A stretch of 53,751 bases of DNA from JBCDIQ01 sp039024295 (GTDB lineage: Bacteria > Bacteroidota > Bacteroidia > J057), in the NCBI GenBank assembly GCA_039024295.1, contig JBCDIQ010000003.1, forward strand, positions 1-53,751. Direction: 5' to 3'. Under the pieces are notes generated by a model that did not search any database, was not told the origin of the DNA, and saw only the letters and a program-made list of their open reading frames with translations. The translations under genes were made by a program, and so were the position numbers. This document shows, one piece after another, positions 9,078 to 17,488 of the stretch. Within the stretch, counting starts at the first letter, position 1, and the number at the start of each line of letters is the position of its first letter.

Positions 9078-10932
9078 AGGCGTGTTTCTTTTCCATGCGG
9101 TCGTAAAATGCTTTCAACACGTAGAAAGCCTGCTTCTTAAATCCCCGGTCCGAAATGACCCCTTTCCGGTTCCAGCCATCCTGGATGTGGGCCAAGTTTC
9201 TTCTGGGTGAGCGAAAATCCACCAAAATCCACGGGGTCATTCCTCTCAGGCTGGGAATTTTTTCGAGCATATCGAGGGTCTCGCGATACATCCAGGCTTG
9301 GTATTCTTCAGTCCAGCGCGTGGTTTGAGGGCCGTGGTAGTTGTACAATGCGCCCGCCCCAAACTCAGAGATGAAAAAGGGCTTATCGTGACTGGACACA
9401 TCCCAGGTGGTTTTCGCACATTGTTCAGGCGTGCTGCCATACCATCCGATGTATTCGTTACAACTGATCAGGTCGGCCGTTTTGGCAAAGGGATCGGTGA
9501 TGTACATGGTGTGGGTTTCCTCTTCCTCGGTACGGTCCAGGGCGGCCGAAACCATTCGGCTGGAGTCAATGTCACGTACCGTTTGTGCTAATTTTTCGAG
9601 AAATACCAATCGCGCTTCGTCTTCTCGGGGCGTTTCATTTGCCACACTCCAAACGATAACCGAAGCTCGGTTTTTATCTCTATGTACCAATGCCTTCACC
9701 TGGTTCTCGGCTTGGAGGTAAGTCGGTGGATGGGTGTAATTGATTCCCCAATACACCGGCACTTCTTCCCATAGTAAAAATCCCAATTCATCGGCCAAGC
9801 GCGGCATATGCTCATTGTGTGGATAATGTGCCAAGCGGACGAAATTACAATTCAGCTCTTTGGCCCAGTTGAACAACATCCTCGCTTCGGCTTCTGTGGT
9901 GACTCTGCCAGCGATGAGGGGATTTTCCTCATGCAGGGAAAGTCCCCGTAGAAAAACCGACTTTCCGTTCAGCAAAATGTCCTTCCCACGGGTTTGAATA
10001 TGGCGAAAGCCGATTCGGTCAACAAGGGTATCGGCCTTAGTGGAAAAATTAACCTGGTACAACTTGGGCCGCTCGGGATACCATTGTTTGACTCCTTTAG
10101 CTTTTAGTCGAAAGGTGGCTTTTCCCTGAGCATTGGTGGTCAATTGAGTTTTGAGGTTGGCCTCTGGAATACTCAATTGAATGTTCGTGTCTGCTGTTTG
10201 CTCGCTCAACTGGACATACCCTTCGATAAATTCAGGATCAGAAGCAGAAAGCTGGCAATAGTAATCCTGGATAAAGGTAGCTGGCAATTCTATGAGCTTA
10301 ACCGAGCGGGTGATCCCCCCATAGTTCCACCAGTCAGTGGCCATGTTGGGCACGCGGTCTTTGGTCCGGCGATTGTCTATGCGCACAACGAGGTCGTTTT
10401 CTCCTTTGCGTAGCACATCTGTGATGTCAAAATTAAACGGATCATATCCCCCTTCGTGAAAGCCTAGCTTGGTGCCATTCAGGTACACATCCGCTCGGTA
10501 GTTGGCACCTCCAAAATAGAGGTAAAGCTTGCGATCTGCTTTTAGGTCGTATTGAAATTCGGTTTTGTACCACACACTTCCCTCGTAGTACAGCAGTTCG
10601 GGTCGCTGGTGGTTCCAATCTCCCGGCACATTGAGGGTAGGCGAAGCGTCAAAGTCATACTCTACCCGGTCGATGGGTGTCTGAGGCTTCGCATTGGAGG
10701 CGTATGACTTGGCAGAAGAAATGGTCGCCTTTCTCTCGTCAAATGGCACAAAGTTTCGATGATTCCGGTATCCTGTCTCATATGGGTCCACGATGTAATG
10801 CCATTTTCCGTCGAGCGAGGTTGAAGTTCGGTGGTAGGCATTTTGCAGCAATTCAGTTTGCCCTAATGCGGCTGAGGGCCATAAGTGTACAACTGCCAGT
10901 AGGACACCAAATAAAATGCGCGTTATATTCAT
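9061..10932 (-). CDS. Glycoside hydrolase family 2 (beta-galactosidase/beta-glucuronidase type)
   Basis: A secreted GH2 enzyme of 623 residues that removes terminal beta-linked galactose or glucuronic acid, probably from pectin side chains. The signal peptide is MNITRILFGVLL..., cleaved near SAALG. The domain order is sugar-binding jelly roll (SLDGKWHYIVDPYE, GDWNHQ), an Ig-like domain, then a TIM barrel. The acid/base Glu is in VIVWSVANETP (about residue 433) and the nucleophile Glu in FFISEFGAGA (about 523). A GTG at 10989 overlapping the uxaA stop would give 19 more residues, but the ATG at 10932 gives a proper signal peptide. The protein is compact compared with LacZ. GH2 subfamily and substrate remain open. 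Confidence 0.85.
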   Translation of the reverse strand: MNITRILFGVLLAVVHLWPSAALGQTELLQNAYHRTSTSLDGKWHYIVDPYETGYRNHRNFVPFDERKATISSAKSYASNAKPQTPIDRVEYDFDASPTLNVPGDWNHQRPELLYYEGSVWYKTEFQYDLKADRKLYLYFGGANYRADVYLNGTKLGFHEGGYDPFNFDITDVLRKGENDLVVRIDNRRTKDRVPNMATDWWNYGGITRSVKLIELPATFIQDYYCQLSASDPEFIEGYVQLSEQTADTNIQLSIPEANLKTQLTTNAQGKATFRLKAKGVKQWYPERPKLYQVNFSTKADTLVDRIGFRHIQTRGKDILLNGKSVFLRGLSLHEENPLIAGRVTTEAEARMLFNWAKELNCNFVRLAHYPHNEHMPRLADELGFLLWEEVPVYWGINYTHPPTYLQAENQVKALVHRDKNRASVIVWSVANETPREDEARLVFLEKLAQTVRDIDSSRMVSAALDRTEEEETHTMYITDPFAKTADLISCNEYIGWYGSTPEQCAKTTWDVSSHDKPFFISEFGAGALYNYHGPQTTRWTEEYQAWMYRETLDMLEKIPSLRGMTPWILVDFRSPRRNLAHIQDGWNRKGVISDRGFKKQAFYVLKAFYDRMEKKHAYVIED

Positions 10933-10985
10933 GTTGGAGGATCGGTTTAGGTAGTTCAAGGGTAGTGAAATCAATTTCCCCGTGC

Positions 10986-12644
10986 TCACAAGCTCACGCC
11001 TCGTTTCCAGGGGATAAAATCGTGCTGTTCCAGTCGAACAGCCTTTGGAACATAATCTCCCGATGCGGTGGTAACCACCTGTTCAAACAGGGCATCGGCA
11101 GCAGCTTCCAAAGATTCATTGCCTTGAATGACGGTTCCTGCATCAAAATCGATCAGGTCTGCCATGCGGGTGGCAAGAGAGGTATTAGAGGAGACCTTGA
11201 TGACAGGTGCAACGGGATTTCCGGTGGGCGTTCCCAACCCAGTGGTAAATAGAATGAGCTGTGCGCCTGAAGCTGCCAGGGCCGTGGTGGATTCCACGTC
11301 GTTTCCAGGGGTGCACAGCAAATGCAGGCCGGACTTCTGTGCCAGTTCGGGATAGTCCAGCACATCCACCACTGGTGAAGTCCCGCCTTTTTGGGCAGCA
11401 CCGGCACTTTTCATGGCATCCGTGATAAGCCCATCCTTGATGTTGCCAGGAGAAGGATTGGCATCAAACCCTGAGCCTACTGCTTTTGCGGCCTGTTCAT
11501 AATCCCGCATGAGTTGCAAAAACTTTTCTGCTGTGGCGCAGTCGGGCATCCGCTGTAGGAGGTTCTGTTCCACGCCAGATAGCTCGGGAAACTCAGCCAG
11601 GATACTGCCTCCGCCCAAAGCGGCCAACATATCTGACACGCGTCCCAACACGGGATTGGCAGAAATGCCTGAAAATCCATCGGAGCCGCCACATTCCAGG
11701 CCAACCAACAACTTTGATAGTGGTGCAGGTTTTCGCCGATTTTTATTTGCCACAGCAAGTCCTTCCAGTGTTTGCTGAATTACCGTACCCAAGAATGCAC
11801 TTTCCGAGCGACTTTGTTGTTGTTCGAGGATAAATAAGGGCTTGTCAAATTGGTCCGATCGCGCTTCGATTTGCTCACGAAGCAAGGAGATTTGCAGGTT
11901 TTGGCACCCCAAGCTCAGCACTGTCGCGCCAGCCACATTGGGATGGGTGATGTAACCTGCGAGTAACTTCGCTAGCATTAGAGCATCTTCCCGGGGGCCG
12001 CCACAGCCGCCTTCATGTGTCAAAAACCGTATGCCGTCCACATGGGGAAATGGTTTTTCGACTGCTGACGTAGGTGGTGCTTCTGTGATAGGGGCTGGTT
12101 GCTCGCCCGATTGGTAGCTCTTGACCCACTGGTCAATGCTATGCGAAAAACGGTTTTTGATGCTGTAGCCGAGCCGCTCTGTGAGGGCTTCCCGTATCAC
12201 TTCAATATTTCTATTTTCACAAAAAACCAATGGAATGACCAGCCAGTAGTTGGCTACGCCTACTTTCCCATCCGAGCGATGGTATCCCATAAAGGTTTGG
12301 TTTTCCCATTTCGTGACATCAGGGGCGTTCCAGACCGGAGAAAATTCTTCGGGAAGGCTTGCTGTTTCAGCTTTGTGCTTTAGGTTTTGTATGCTGATTC
12401 GTTGCCCTGCAGCGATTGACACAAGCGCTTCGCCCACAGTGAGGCCGTACATGCTCACGCGTTCTCCTTGTACTATTTCTCTTCTGGCAAATTTGTGCTT
12501 CGCCGGGATGTCTTCCTGTAAGGTGACGGATGCTCCATACTCCGAGATGACCGTTCCGGCTTTCAGGTCGTTCAACGCTACGATGAGGTCATCACCTTCT
12601 TCGATTTGCAGGGTGTTGGAGGCTTTTATTTCAGGGTAAAACAT
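10986..12644 (-). CDS. uxaA: Altronate dehydratase (UxaA)
   Basis: This enzyme dehydrates D-altronate to 2-keto-3-deoxygluconate in the isomerase route of galacturonate catabolism, in the cytoplasm. The 552-residue length and the two-part structure fit: an N-terminal SAF domain (about 10-95) and a C-terminal catalytic domain. Matching family blocks are FMGYHRSDGKVGVANYWLVI, HEGGCGGPREDA, VGLECGGSDGFSGISANP and LFTTGLGTPTGNPVAPVIKV. It lies 4 bp downstream of the GH28 gene and ends at the GH2 frame, so it sits inside the pectin operon and ties it to galacturonate. The isomerase (UxaC) and reductase (UxaB) are not in this window. No signal peptide is present. Confidence 0.93.
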   Translation of the reverse strand: MFYPEIKASNTLQIEEGDDLIVALNDLKAGTVISEYGASVTLQEDIPAKHKFARREIVQGERVSMYGLTVGEALVSIAAGQRISIQNLKHKAETASLPEEFSPVWNAPDVTKWENQTFMGYHRSDGKVGVANYWLVIPLVFCENRNIEVIREALTERLGYSIKNRFSHSIDQWVKSYQSGEQPAPITEAPPTSAVEKPFPHVDGIRFLTHEGGCGGPREDALMLAKLLAGYITHPNVAGATVLSLGCQNLQISLLREQIEARSDQFDKPLFILEQQQSRSESAFLGTVIQQTLEGLAVANKNRRKPAPLSKLLVGLECGGSDGFSGISANPVLGRVSDMLAALGGGSILAEFPELSGVEQNLLQRMPDCATAEKFLQLMRDYEQAAKAVGSGFDANPSPGNIKDGLITDAMKSAGAAQKGGTSPVVDVLDYPELAQKSGLHLLCTPGNDVESTTALAASGAQLILFTTGLGTPTGNPVAPVIKVSSNTSLATRMADLIDFDAGTVIQGNESLEAAADALFEQVVTTASGDYVPKAVRLEQHDFIPWKRGVSL

Positions 12645-12648
12645 GAGG

Positions 12649-13956
12649 TTACGGTTTGATTTGACCCACCTTTTTCTTTTTCAACTTATTGCCCACTTCC
12701 TCAATATCCTCCACATCAATGAGGTACATTTCCGTTCGGCCCGATGACTCCGGCTGGTTAATGGTTACGTTACTCATTTTCACGCCCCGGACATGCCCGA
12801 GGGTGAATGTGGACTCCACCCAGCTGTAATCCACCGTTTTTCCTAAATCAGTGAACGTTTTGTTGCCCCTGGGTTTTCGTTTGACCTGCTTCAGGTCGGC
12901 AGGTTCCTCCAATTGAATGGTCACATGATCAAAACTCAACCCGGAAATGGGGGTTGTCGGTTGGCCAGAGATCAGGATATTTCCATTGGTCTGGGCAAAA
13001 ATATCACGAAAGCGAATGTTACGGATACTGCCCAGAGGTTTGGCTTCATCGCGCATATCAATGTCCATATAGATCGGGTAGTCATTGGTGTGTCGGGATC
13101 GTCCTGAAATGCTAATCCCAGAGAAATCAATGTGCTCATACACCCCACCATCGACCATAAACATGGCCACGCCATACCGGGTATCGGTGATGGTGATATT
13201 GGAAAATCGACAATGACGCACCCCCATTTTTGAACCGGTTCCCAGTTTTAAGGCGGCATCATCACTTTCAATGATGCAGTTGGTCACGGTTACATATTCT
13301 ACAAAGTCCCGCTTGCTTTTTAGGCAAATGGCATCATCTCCGGTAGAAAAATAGCAGTCCGAAACAAACACATGTTTACTGTCGTGAATATCTATCCCAT
13401 CTGTATTCGGGCTTTTCTTATGGTTGACAATCGACAGGTTTTGAAACCAGGCTCTGTCCACCCGCTTGATCACCAGTACATGCGCCGGGCTGTTGATGAG
13501 GTTCAGGTCCCTTACCCTGATGTGTGAACCCGCTGTAAACTGAATCCAGGGCTTGGGCCTTGGAAGGGCCTTGAAATTGCTGTCATAAAAAGCATCCCCT
13601 TGTCCATTGATAGTTCCTCCTCCGGTAAGGGTCACGTGGGAGGCCTTATTCGAGTAAATCAAATGAGGATGTGCTGCCTGGTAATCTTCCAGATTTTTAC
13701 TACCCAGAAGGGTCGCTCCAGGACTGATAACCAGGGTAATATGGGAATGTAGCTCAAGTGTACCACTCAGATAGGTACCTGTGCCCAAGAAAACCGTTCC
13801 ACCTCCATTTTTTCGAGCTTTATTGATGGCCGCTTGAATGGACTTCGTGTCCAAAGTAGTACCATCTCCTGTTGCCCCAAAATCGCGCACATCAAGGCTG
13901 GGAGAGGCAACCAATGACTGATACAATACTAACAGCAGCGTAAACGGTTTCCACAT
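12649..13956 (-). CDS. GH28 polygalacturonase-like enzyme
   Basis: First gene of the minus-strand pectin operon, encoding a 435-residue exported GH28 enzyme. The signal peptide ends near VAS/PSL. The beta-helix entry is DFGATGDG (25-32). The catalytic region has the canonical NTDGID at 184-189 and GDD at 206-208. The GHG position reads LGTGSKMG (238-245) and the RIK position reads RYGV, as in exo-polygalacturonases and rhamnogalacturonan-type members rather than classical endo-enzymes. The C-terminal ~20 residues are Lys-rich (KLKKKKVGQ). Coupling to uxaA (4 bp spacing) fits release of galacturonate. The divergent promoter region faces the enolase-superfamily gene. Confidence 0.87.
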   Translation of the reverse strand: MWKPFTLLLVLYQSLVASPSLDVRDFGATGDGTTLDTKSIQAAINKARKNGGGTVFLGTGTYLSGTLELHSHITLVISPGATLLGSKNLEDYQAAHPHLIYSNKASHVTLTGGGTINGQGDAFYDSNFKALPRPKPWIQFTAGSHIRVRDLNLINSPAHVLVIKRVDRAWFQNLSIVNHKKSPNTDGIDIHDSKHVFVSDCYFSTGDDAICLKSKRDFVEYVTVTNCIIESDDAALKLGTGSKMGVRHCRFSNITITDTRYGVAMFMVDGGVYEHIDFSGISISGRSRHTNDYPIYMDIDMRDEAKPLGSIRNIRFRDIFAQTNGNILISGQPTTPISGLSFDHVTIQLEEPADLKQVKRKPRGNKTFTDLGKTVDYSWVESTFTLGHVRGVKMSNVTINQPESSGRTEMYLIDVEDIEEVGNKLKKKKVGQIKP

Positions 13957-14085
13957 AGCCTTTTTACCTACAGACGATCATCCGCTCTCCCCTCCCTTAC
14001 AATGAGGCATTTTGTAAGGAATTTTGGCGAAAATAGCGTCATGATTGAAATGGTATTCAGCATTTGATGCTCAATTTTACCCAAT

Positions 14086-15297
14086 ATGAACAGAAAGCAT
14101 TTTTTACAATCGTTAGGTCTCGGAACGGCAGCAATGGTAACCCCTTCTTTAGCTGCTTCATCCCTCCAAATCGAAAATGCTGCCCGTGGTGCGGTTCGCA
14201 TCACGGATGTAAAGACCTACCTTTTCAAAAAGGCGTGCTTTGTAAAAATTGAGACGGATGCCGGCATTTCGGGTTGGGGCGAAAGTGATGGCGCCAACAA
14301 GAAATTCACGCCGCTCTATATTGAGCAGGCATTGAAGCAATATGTGGTGGGCAAAGATCCATTTGAGAGCGAAGGCATATGGCACGAAGCATACTTGAAA
14401 GGGCTGGAATCAGGAGTGGGCGGGATTCATCCGGGTTCACTGGCAGGAATTGACAATGCGCTCTGGGACTTGAAAGGCAAGCTGCTAAATATGCCGGTAC
14501 ACAAGCTACTAGGCAGCAACGGCAAAGATCGAATTCAGGTGTACGGAAGTTATGGAAGAGACCGCGGCAAAGCAGGATACCGAACGCCACTCGAGATGGC
14601 GAAAATTGCCGAAGGGTTTGTCGAGAAAGGATATAAAGCCGTCAAAGCGCGACTTCAAATTCGTCAGGAGAACGTCAATCCTTTCCCCGACGATACGGAG
14701 GCCTATGTAAAAGAAATTCGGCAAGCCATTGGCGATGAAACCCTCCTGTTCATTGACTTCAACAATGGCTACACCCCTGCGCAGGCAACGGTAATGGGCC
14801 GTTTGCTGGCCGAAAAATACAATGTGGCGGCACTGGAGGAGCCCGTATTTCAGCAGGATTATGCAGGTCTGAAGCAAGTGGTTGATGCTTTGGATATTCC
14901 CGTAATGGGCGGGGAGCACGAATACAACCTCTGGATGATGAAGGACTTGATTGTAACGGGGGGCGTAGACCTGATCAATGCGGATGTGATCAAATGTGGC
15001 GGCATCACCGAATGCAAAAAAGTGGCGGCATTGGCACACGCCTTTGGCAAACAGCTCATGCTTCACAATGCCAAGCCTACCTTGGCCACTGCTGCAAGCC
15101 TCCAATTACTAGCTTCTATTCCTAATGCGGCGAGGTTTCAGGAGTATGCCGGCAAGCGAATCGAAGATGGCTATGGCAAATTGTATCCGCTCTTCGACAA
15201 TTATGTTGAATTCAAAGATGGTTACCTGTATCTGACTGATGAACCGGGTTTAGGGTTGATTGTCAATGAGAAGAAAATGGAGGAGGGTAAACGGTAA
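14086..15297 (+). CDS. Mandelate racemase/enolase-superfamily acid-sugar dehydratase
   Basis: A 403-residue member of the mandelate racemase subgroup, whose enzymes abstract the proton next to a carboxylate and commonly dehydrate sugar acids such as galactonate or galactarate. Metal ligands are visible as Asp224 (FIDFNNGY), Glu251/252 (LEEPV) and Glu277 (GGEHE). Catalytic bases are a Lys in KAVKARL (184-190) and His327 (LMLHN). The N-terminus MNRKHFLQSLGLGTAAM looks like a Tat signal with RK instead of RR, so export is plausible and unusual for a catabolic enzyme. It is divergent from the pectin operon across 129 bp and may share regulation. The first of two 122-bp repeats begins at its stop codon. 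Confidence 0.8.
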   Translation: MNRKHFLQSLGLGTAAMVTPSLAASSLQIENAARGAVRITDVKTYLFKKACFVKIETDAGISGWGESDGANKKFTPLYIEQALKQYVVGKDPFESEGIWHEAYLKGLESGVGGIHPGSLAGIDNALWDLKGKLLNMPVHKLLGSNGKDRIQVYGSYGRDRGKAGYRTPLEMAKIAEGFVEKGYKAVKARLQIRQENVNPFPDDTEAYVKEIRQAIGDETLLFIDFNNGYTPAQATVMGRLLAEKYNVAALEEPVFQQDYAGLKQVVDALDIPVMGGEHEYNLWMMKDLIVTGGVDLINADVIKCGGITECKKVAALAHAFGKQLMLHNAKPTLATAASLQLLASIPNAARFQEYAGKRIEDGYGKLYPLFDNYVEFKDGYLYLTDEPGLGLIVNEKKMEEGKR

Positions 15298-15417
15298 CAG
15301 CGGAATCATTTATGGTAAAATCAAGGCATGTTTTGTGAAAGGTAGAATGAGAAAAGGACCTTGTACCGCCGTTATCTGAACGGCCTCTCCATCTCCGGTC
15401 AGAGACCGGAGGTACAT
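15296..15417 (+). repeat. Structured 122-bp direct repeat, copy 1
   Basis: The second half folds on paper into a three-way junction. TGTAC (15362-15366) pairs with GTACA (15412-15416). Inside are hairpin GCCGTT-ATCTG-AACGGC (15368-15384) and hairpin CTCCGGT-CAGAG-ACCGGAG (15393-15411). The repeat starts within the stop codon of the upstream gene. No T-run follows, so it is not a standard terminator. Confidence 0.85.
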
Positions 15418-15426
15418 CTAAATGGC

Positions 15427-15548
15427 AACAGCGGAATCATTTATGGTCAAACTAAAGCAAGTTTGGTTAAAGGTAGAATGAGCAAAGGACCTTGTACCGC
15501 CGTTATCTGAACGGCGTCCCCTTCTCCGGTCAGAGACCGGAGGTACAT
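15427..15548 (+). repeat. Structured 122-bp direct repeat, copy 2
   Basis: It is in the same orientation as copy 1, offset by 131 bp. The stems and loops of both hairpins and the closing stem are identical to copy 1. The single-stranded linker between hairpins (CTCTCCAT versus GTCCCCTT) and a block in the first half differ. I see no further copy in this window. Confidence 0.85.
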
Positions 15549-15773
15549 TGCATTCGAAGTGTGAGGGCTAAATCATATATGCTGGCTTGGCGAACTACAA
15601 TAGCTCTCTGCCAAACACATTTGGGGAACTAGTACAAGAAAGCGAGCACTGAATCCAGCTTCCTCCATCCCTCATTTCCTTTTCCAACTGCTTCAAGAAC
15701 CTGCCTATTTCTCGTAATTGTCATTTGGTGGTGAATAATTTTGTATATTTCGAAAAGAAACAACCACCTGCAG
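15549..15773. promoter_or_regulatory. Leader region of the cyclase-SIR2 operon with a possible promoter
   Basis: No gene is visible. TTTG at 15724-15727 and TATATTTC at 15744-15751 resemble the Bacteroidota housekeeping promoter pattern (TTTG near -33, TAnnTTTG near -7). The spacing is 16 bases rather than ~19, so this is tentative. It lies just upstream of the preferred ATG at 15774. Confidence 0.35.
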
Positions 15774-17477
15774 ATGCGTGATTCCAGGAAACTAGCCACG
15801 ATTGTGTTCGCCGACATCGCTGGGTACTCAGCTATGATGCAGGCAGATGAAGAAAGGGCCATGGTCACCATTGACCAGTTTGAGGCCATCCTGGAAAAGG
15901 AGGTTCCTTCAAACCAAGGAGAAATTGTCCAGTATTTTGGAGATGGTGCGCTGCTTGCGTTTGAAAGTGCAACAGATGCGTTACAAGCTTCCATAGCATT
16001 GCAGGAAGCCTTCCTGGATGCAGCTGTACCGGTCCGAATTGGGATGCACCTGGGAGATGTGCTGTACAAAAACAACAATGTATTTGGAGATGGGGTGAAC
16101 ATTGCTTCTCGGGTAGAATCACTGGGCATTCCAGGTTCTGTTCTCCTGTCCAAAACTGTTCGTGATCAGGTAAAAAATAAGGTAAATTTTTCTCTGTCCT
16201 CTCTTGGCACCTTCCATTTTAAGAATATCACCGAAAAAATGGAGGTGTTTGCAGTGGATAATCCCAGGTTTGCGATCCCGAGACCTGACCAAATGCGTGG
16301 CAAGCTGGAAGTACCTAAAAAGCCCCAAGTTTCTCCTGCCGAAAAGCGGGAATGGGAGCGCTACCAAATGCTCGAAATCATGGATGCCATTGAAGAGGGC
16401 AGATGTGTGTTGATCATGGGGCATTACGCGTTTTCGAGGCCCGATCCAGCCTCTGGTGCACAGGAGACAGAAGTTTTTCTCCCAGAGATCCTTCAGGCAG
16501 AGCAACAGAAACTTCCCGGCGCCTACGCCGAAGAAGAAAGACCAGATTTTTTTACTGCTGCCCAGTCCCTGATTGCCAAACCCGGGGGCAAGCGGAAATT
16601 CATGAAACTGGCTGATATTAAGCTCAATGAACTGGGAAAGAAACAGCAGGAGCGGTTCAAGCTCATCAGTGAGATTCCCTTTGACCTGATCCTGTCCACG
16701 TATCCTTTTGATTTACTACACGAAGCATTTAGCTCTAACCGCATTACCCACCAATACGACTACTACAGCTACCTCCACGAATCTGCAGACCCGGAGCCTT
16801 TCGATGCTGCTGAGCCATTGATCTACAACCTCTTTGGAAGTACGCGCCACAAGGAGTCCATGGTGATCTCATTGGAGCGATTGTACCAATTTATCTTTGC
16901 AGTCCTTGGTGCCCGACAATTGCCCAAGCTCATCCAGGACAAGGTACAGCAGGCGACGCATCTGGTATTCATGGGAACTTCATTCGACGATTGGTACATG
17001 AAGCTGTTACTCCGTGTGCTAAAAGTCCACGAGAAAGATATTTCCTACGCCCATACCCCAGGATCTGTTGGGCTCCGCGCGTACAACCAGTCCTTCTTCG
17101 AATCCAATTTCCACGTGACCTTCCTCAATAAAAAGATCGACTCTTTTGTTAAAGAGTTGTATGCAAGTTGTATGGAAGAAGGAATTCTCCGGAAAAAAGC
17201 CCCAAAGCCTGTCACGGAATACCACACCTTGCGCACGTTGGTTTCCAAATATCGATTGGAGGAGGCCCTGGACAGGATGGACAGCTTGCTGTTGAAGGAG
17301 AACCAGCCCGGACGTTTCCTGAGAGAGCTGGGGGATTATTATCGGGCGTTTCACAAAATAAAAGAGTGGGAAACCTATGAGCGCTATTCCCCGGAAGAGC
17401 TGGAGGAAAAATGGCAAACCCTTCGCAACAACCTGTTTGCCTTAATCGACAAAGTTGAAACACAAGTTCCCGCCTAA
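15774..17477 (+). CDS. Class III nucleotide cyclase - SIR2-like - effector-associated-domain fusion
   Basis: A 567-residue cytoplasmic fusion. Residues ~5-165 are a class III cyclase domain: metal-binding Asp14 (VFADIAGYS) and Asp57 (FGDG), plus Asn109 and Arg113 (GDGVNIASRVES). The usual adenine-reading Lys is Gln53 (VQYFGDG), so the nucleotide made is uncertain. Residues ~200-465 are SIR2-like (VLIMGHYAFSRPD, FDLILSTYPFDLL, LIYNLFGS, FMGTSFDDWYMKLLLRVL). The positions where active SIR2 domains carry the catalytic Asn and His read STYPFD and YNLFGS, so NADase activity may be lost. Residues ~485-565 are a helical domain of effector-associated (EAD11-like) pattern: LRTLVSKYRLEEALDRM and a terminal LIDKVE helix. 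I chose ATG 15774 because the longer frame needs TTG at 15741. It lies 11 bp before the STAND gene, probably in an operon. Confidence 0.8.
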   Translation: MRDSRKLATIVFADIAGYSAMMQADEERAMVTIDQFEAILEKEVPSNQGEIVQYFGDGALLAFESATDALQASIALQEAFLDAAVPVRIGMHLGDVLYKNNNVFGDGVNIASRVESLGIPGSVLLSKTVRDQVKNKVNFSLSSLGTFHFKNITEKMEVFAVDNPRFAIPRPDQMRGKLEVPKKPQVSPAEKREWERYQMLEIMDAIEEGRCVLIMGHYAFSRPDPASGAQETEVFLPEILQAEQQKLPGAYAEEERPDFFTAAQSLIAKPGGKRKFMKLADIKLNELGKKQQERFKLISEIPFDLILSTYPFDLLHEAFSSNRITHQYDYYSYLHESADPEPFDAAEPLIYNLFGSTRHKESMVISLERLYQFIFAVLGARQLPKLIQDKVQQATHLVFMGTSFDDWYMKLLLRVLKVHEKDISYAHTPGSVGLRAYNQSFFESNFHVTFLNKKIDSFVKELYASCMEEGILRKKAPKPVTEYHTLRTLVSKYRLEEALDRMDSLLLKENQPGRFLRELGDYYRAFHKIKEWETYERYSPEELEEKWQTLRNNLFALIDKVETQVPA

Positions 17478-17488
17478 CCCTGCACGAT

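Noticed and set aside
14509..15105. A 198-residue minus-strand frame inside the enolase-superfamily gene
   Set aside because: It is the antisense shadow of a conserved enzyme and carries no motif of its own.
15296..15548. Integron attC sites or a two-unit CRISPR array
   Set aside because: The repeats are 122 bp, have two internal hairpins and no spacer-like unique unit; there is no integrase or Cas gene nearby.
15629..16153. A 174-residue minus-strand frame over the cyclase start
   Set aside because: It overlaps the well-supported cyclase domain, is Ser-rich and low in sense, and has no family pattern.
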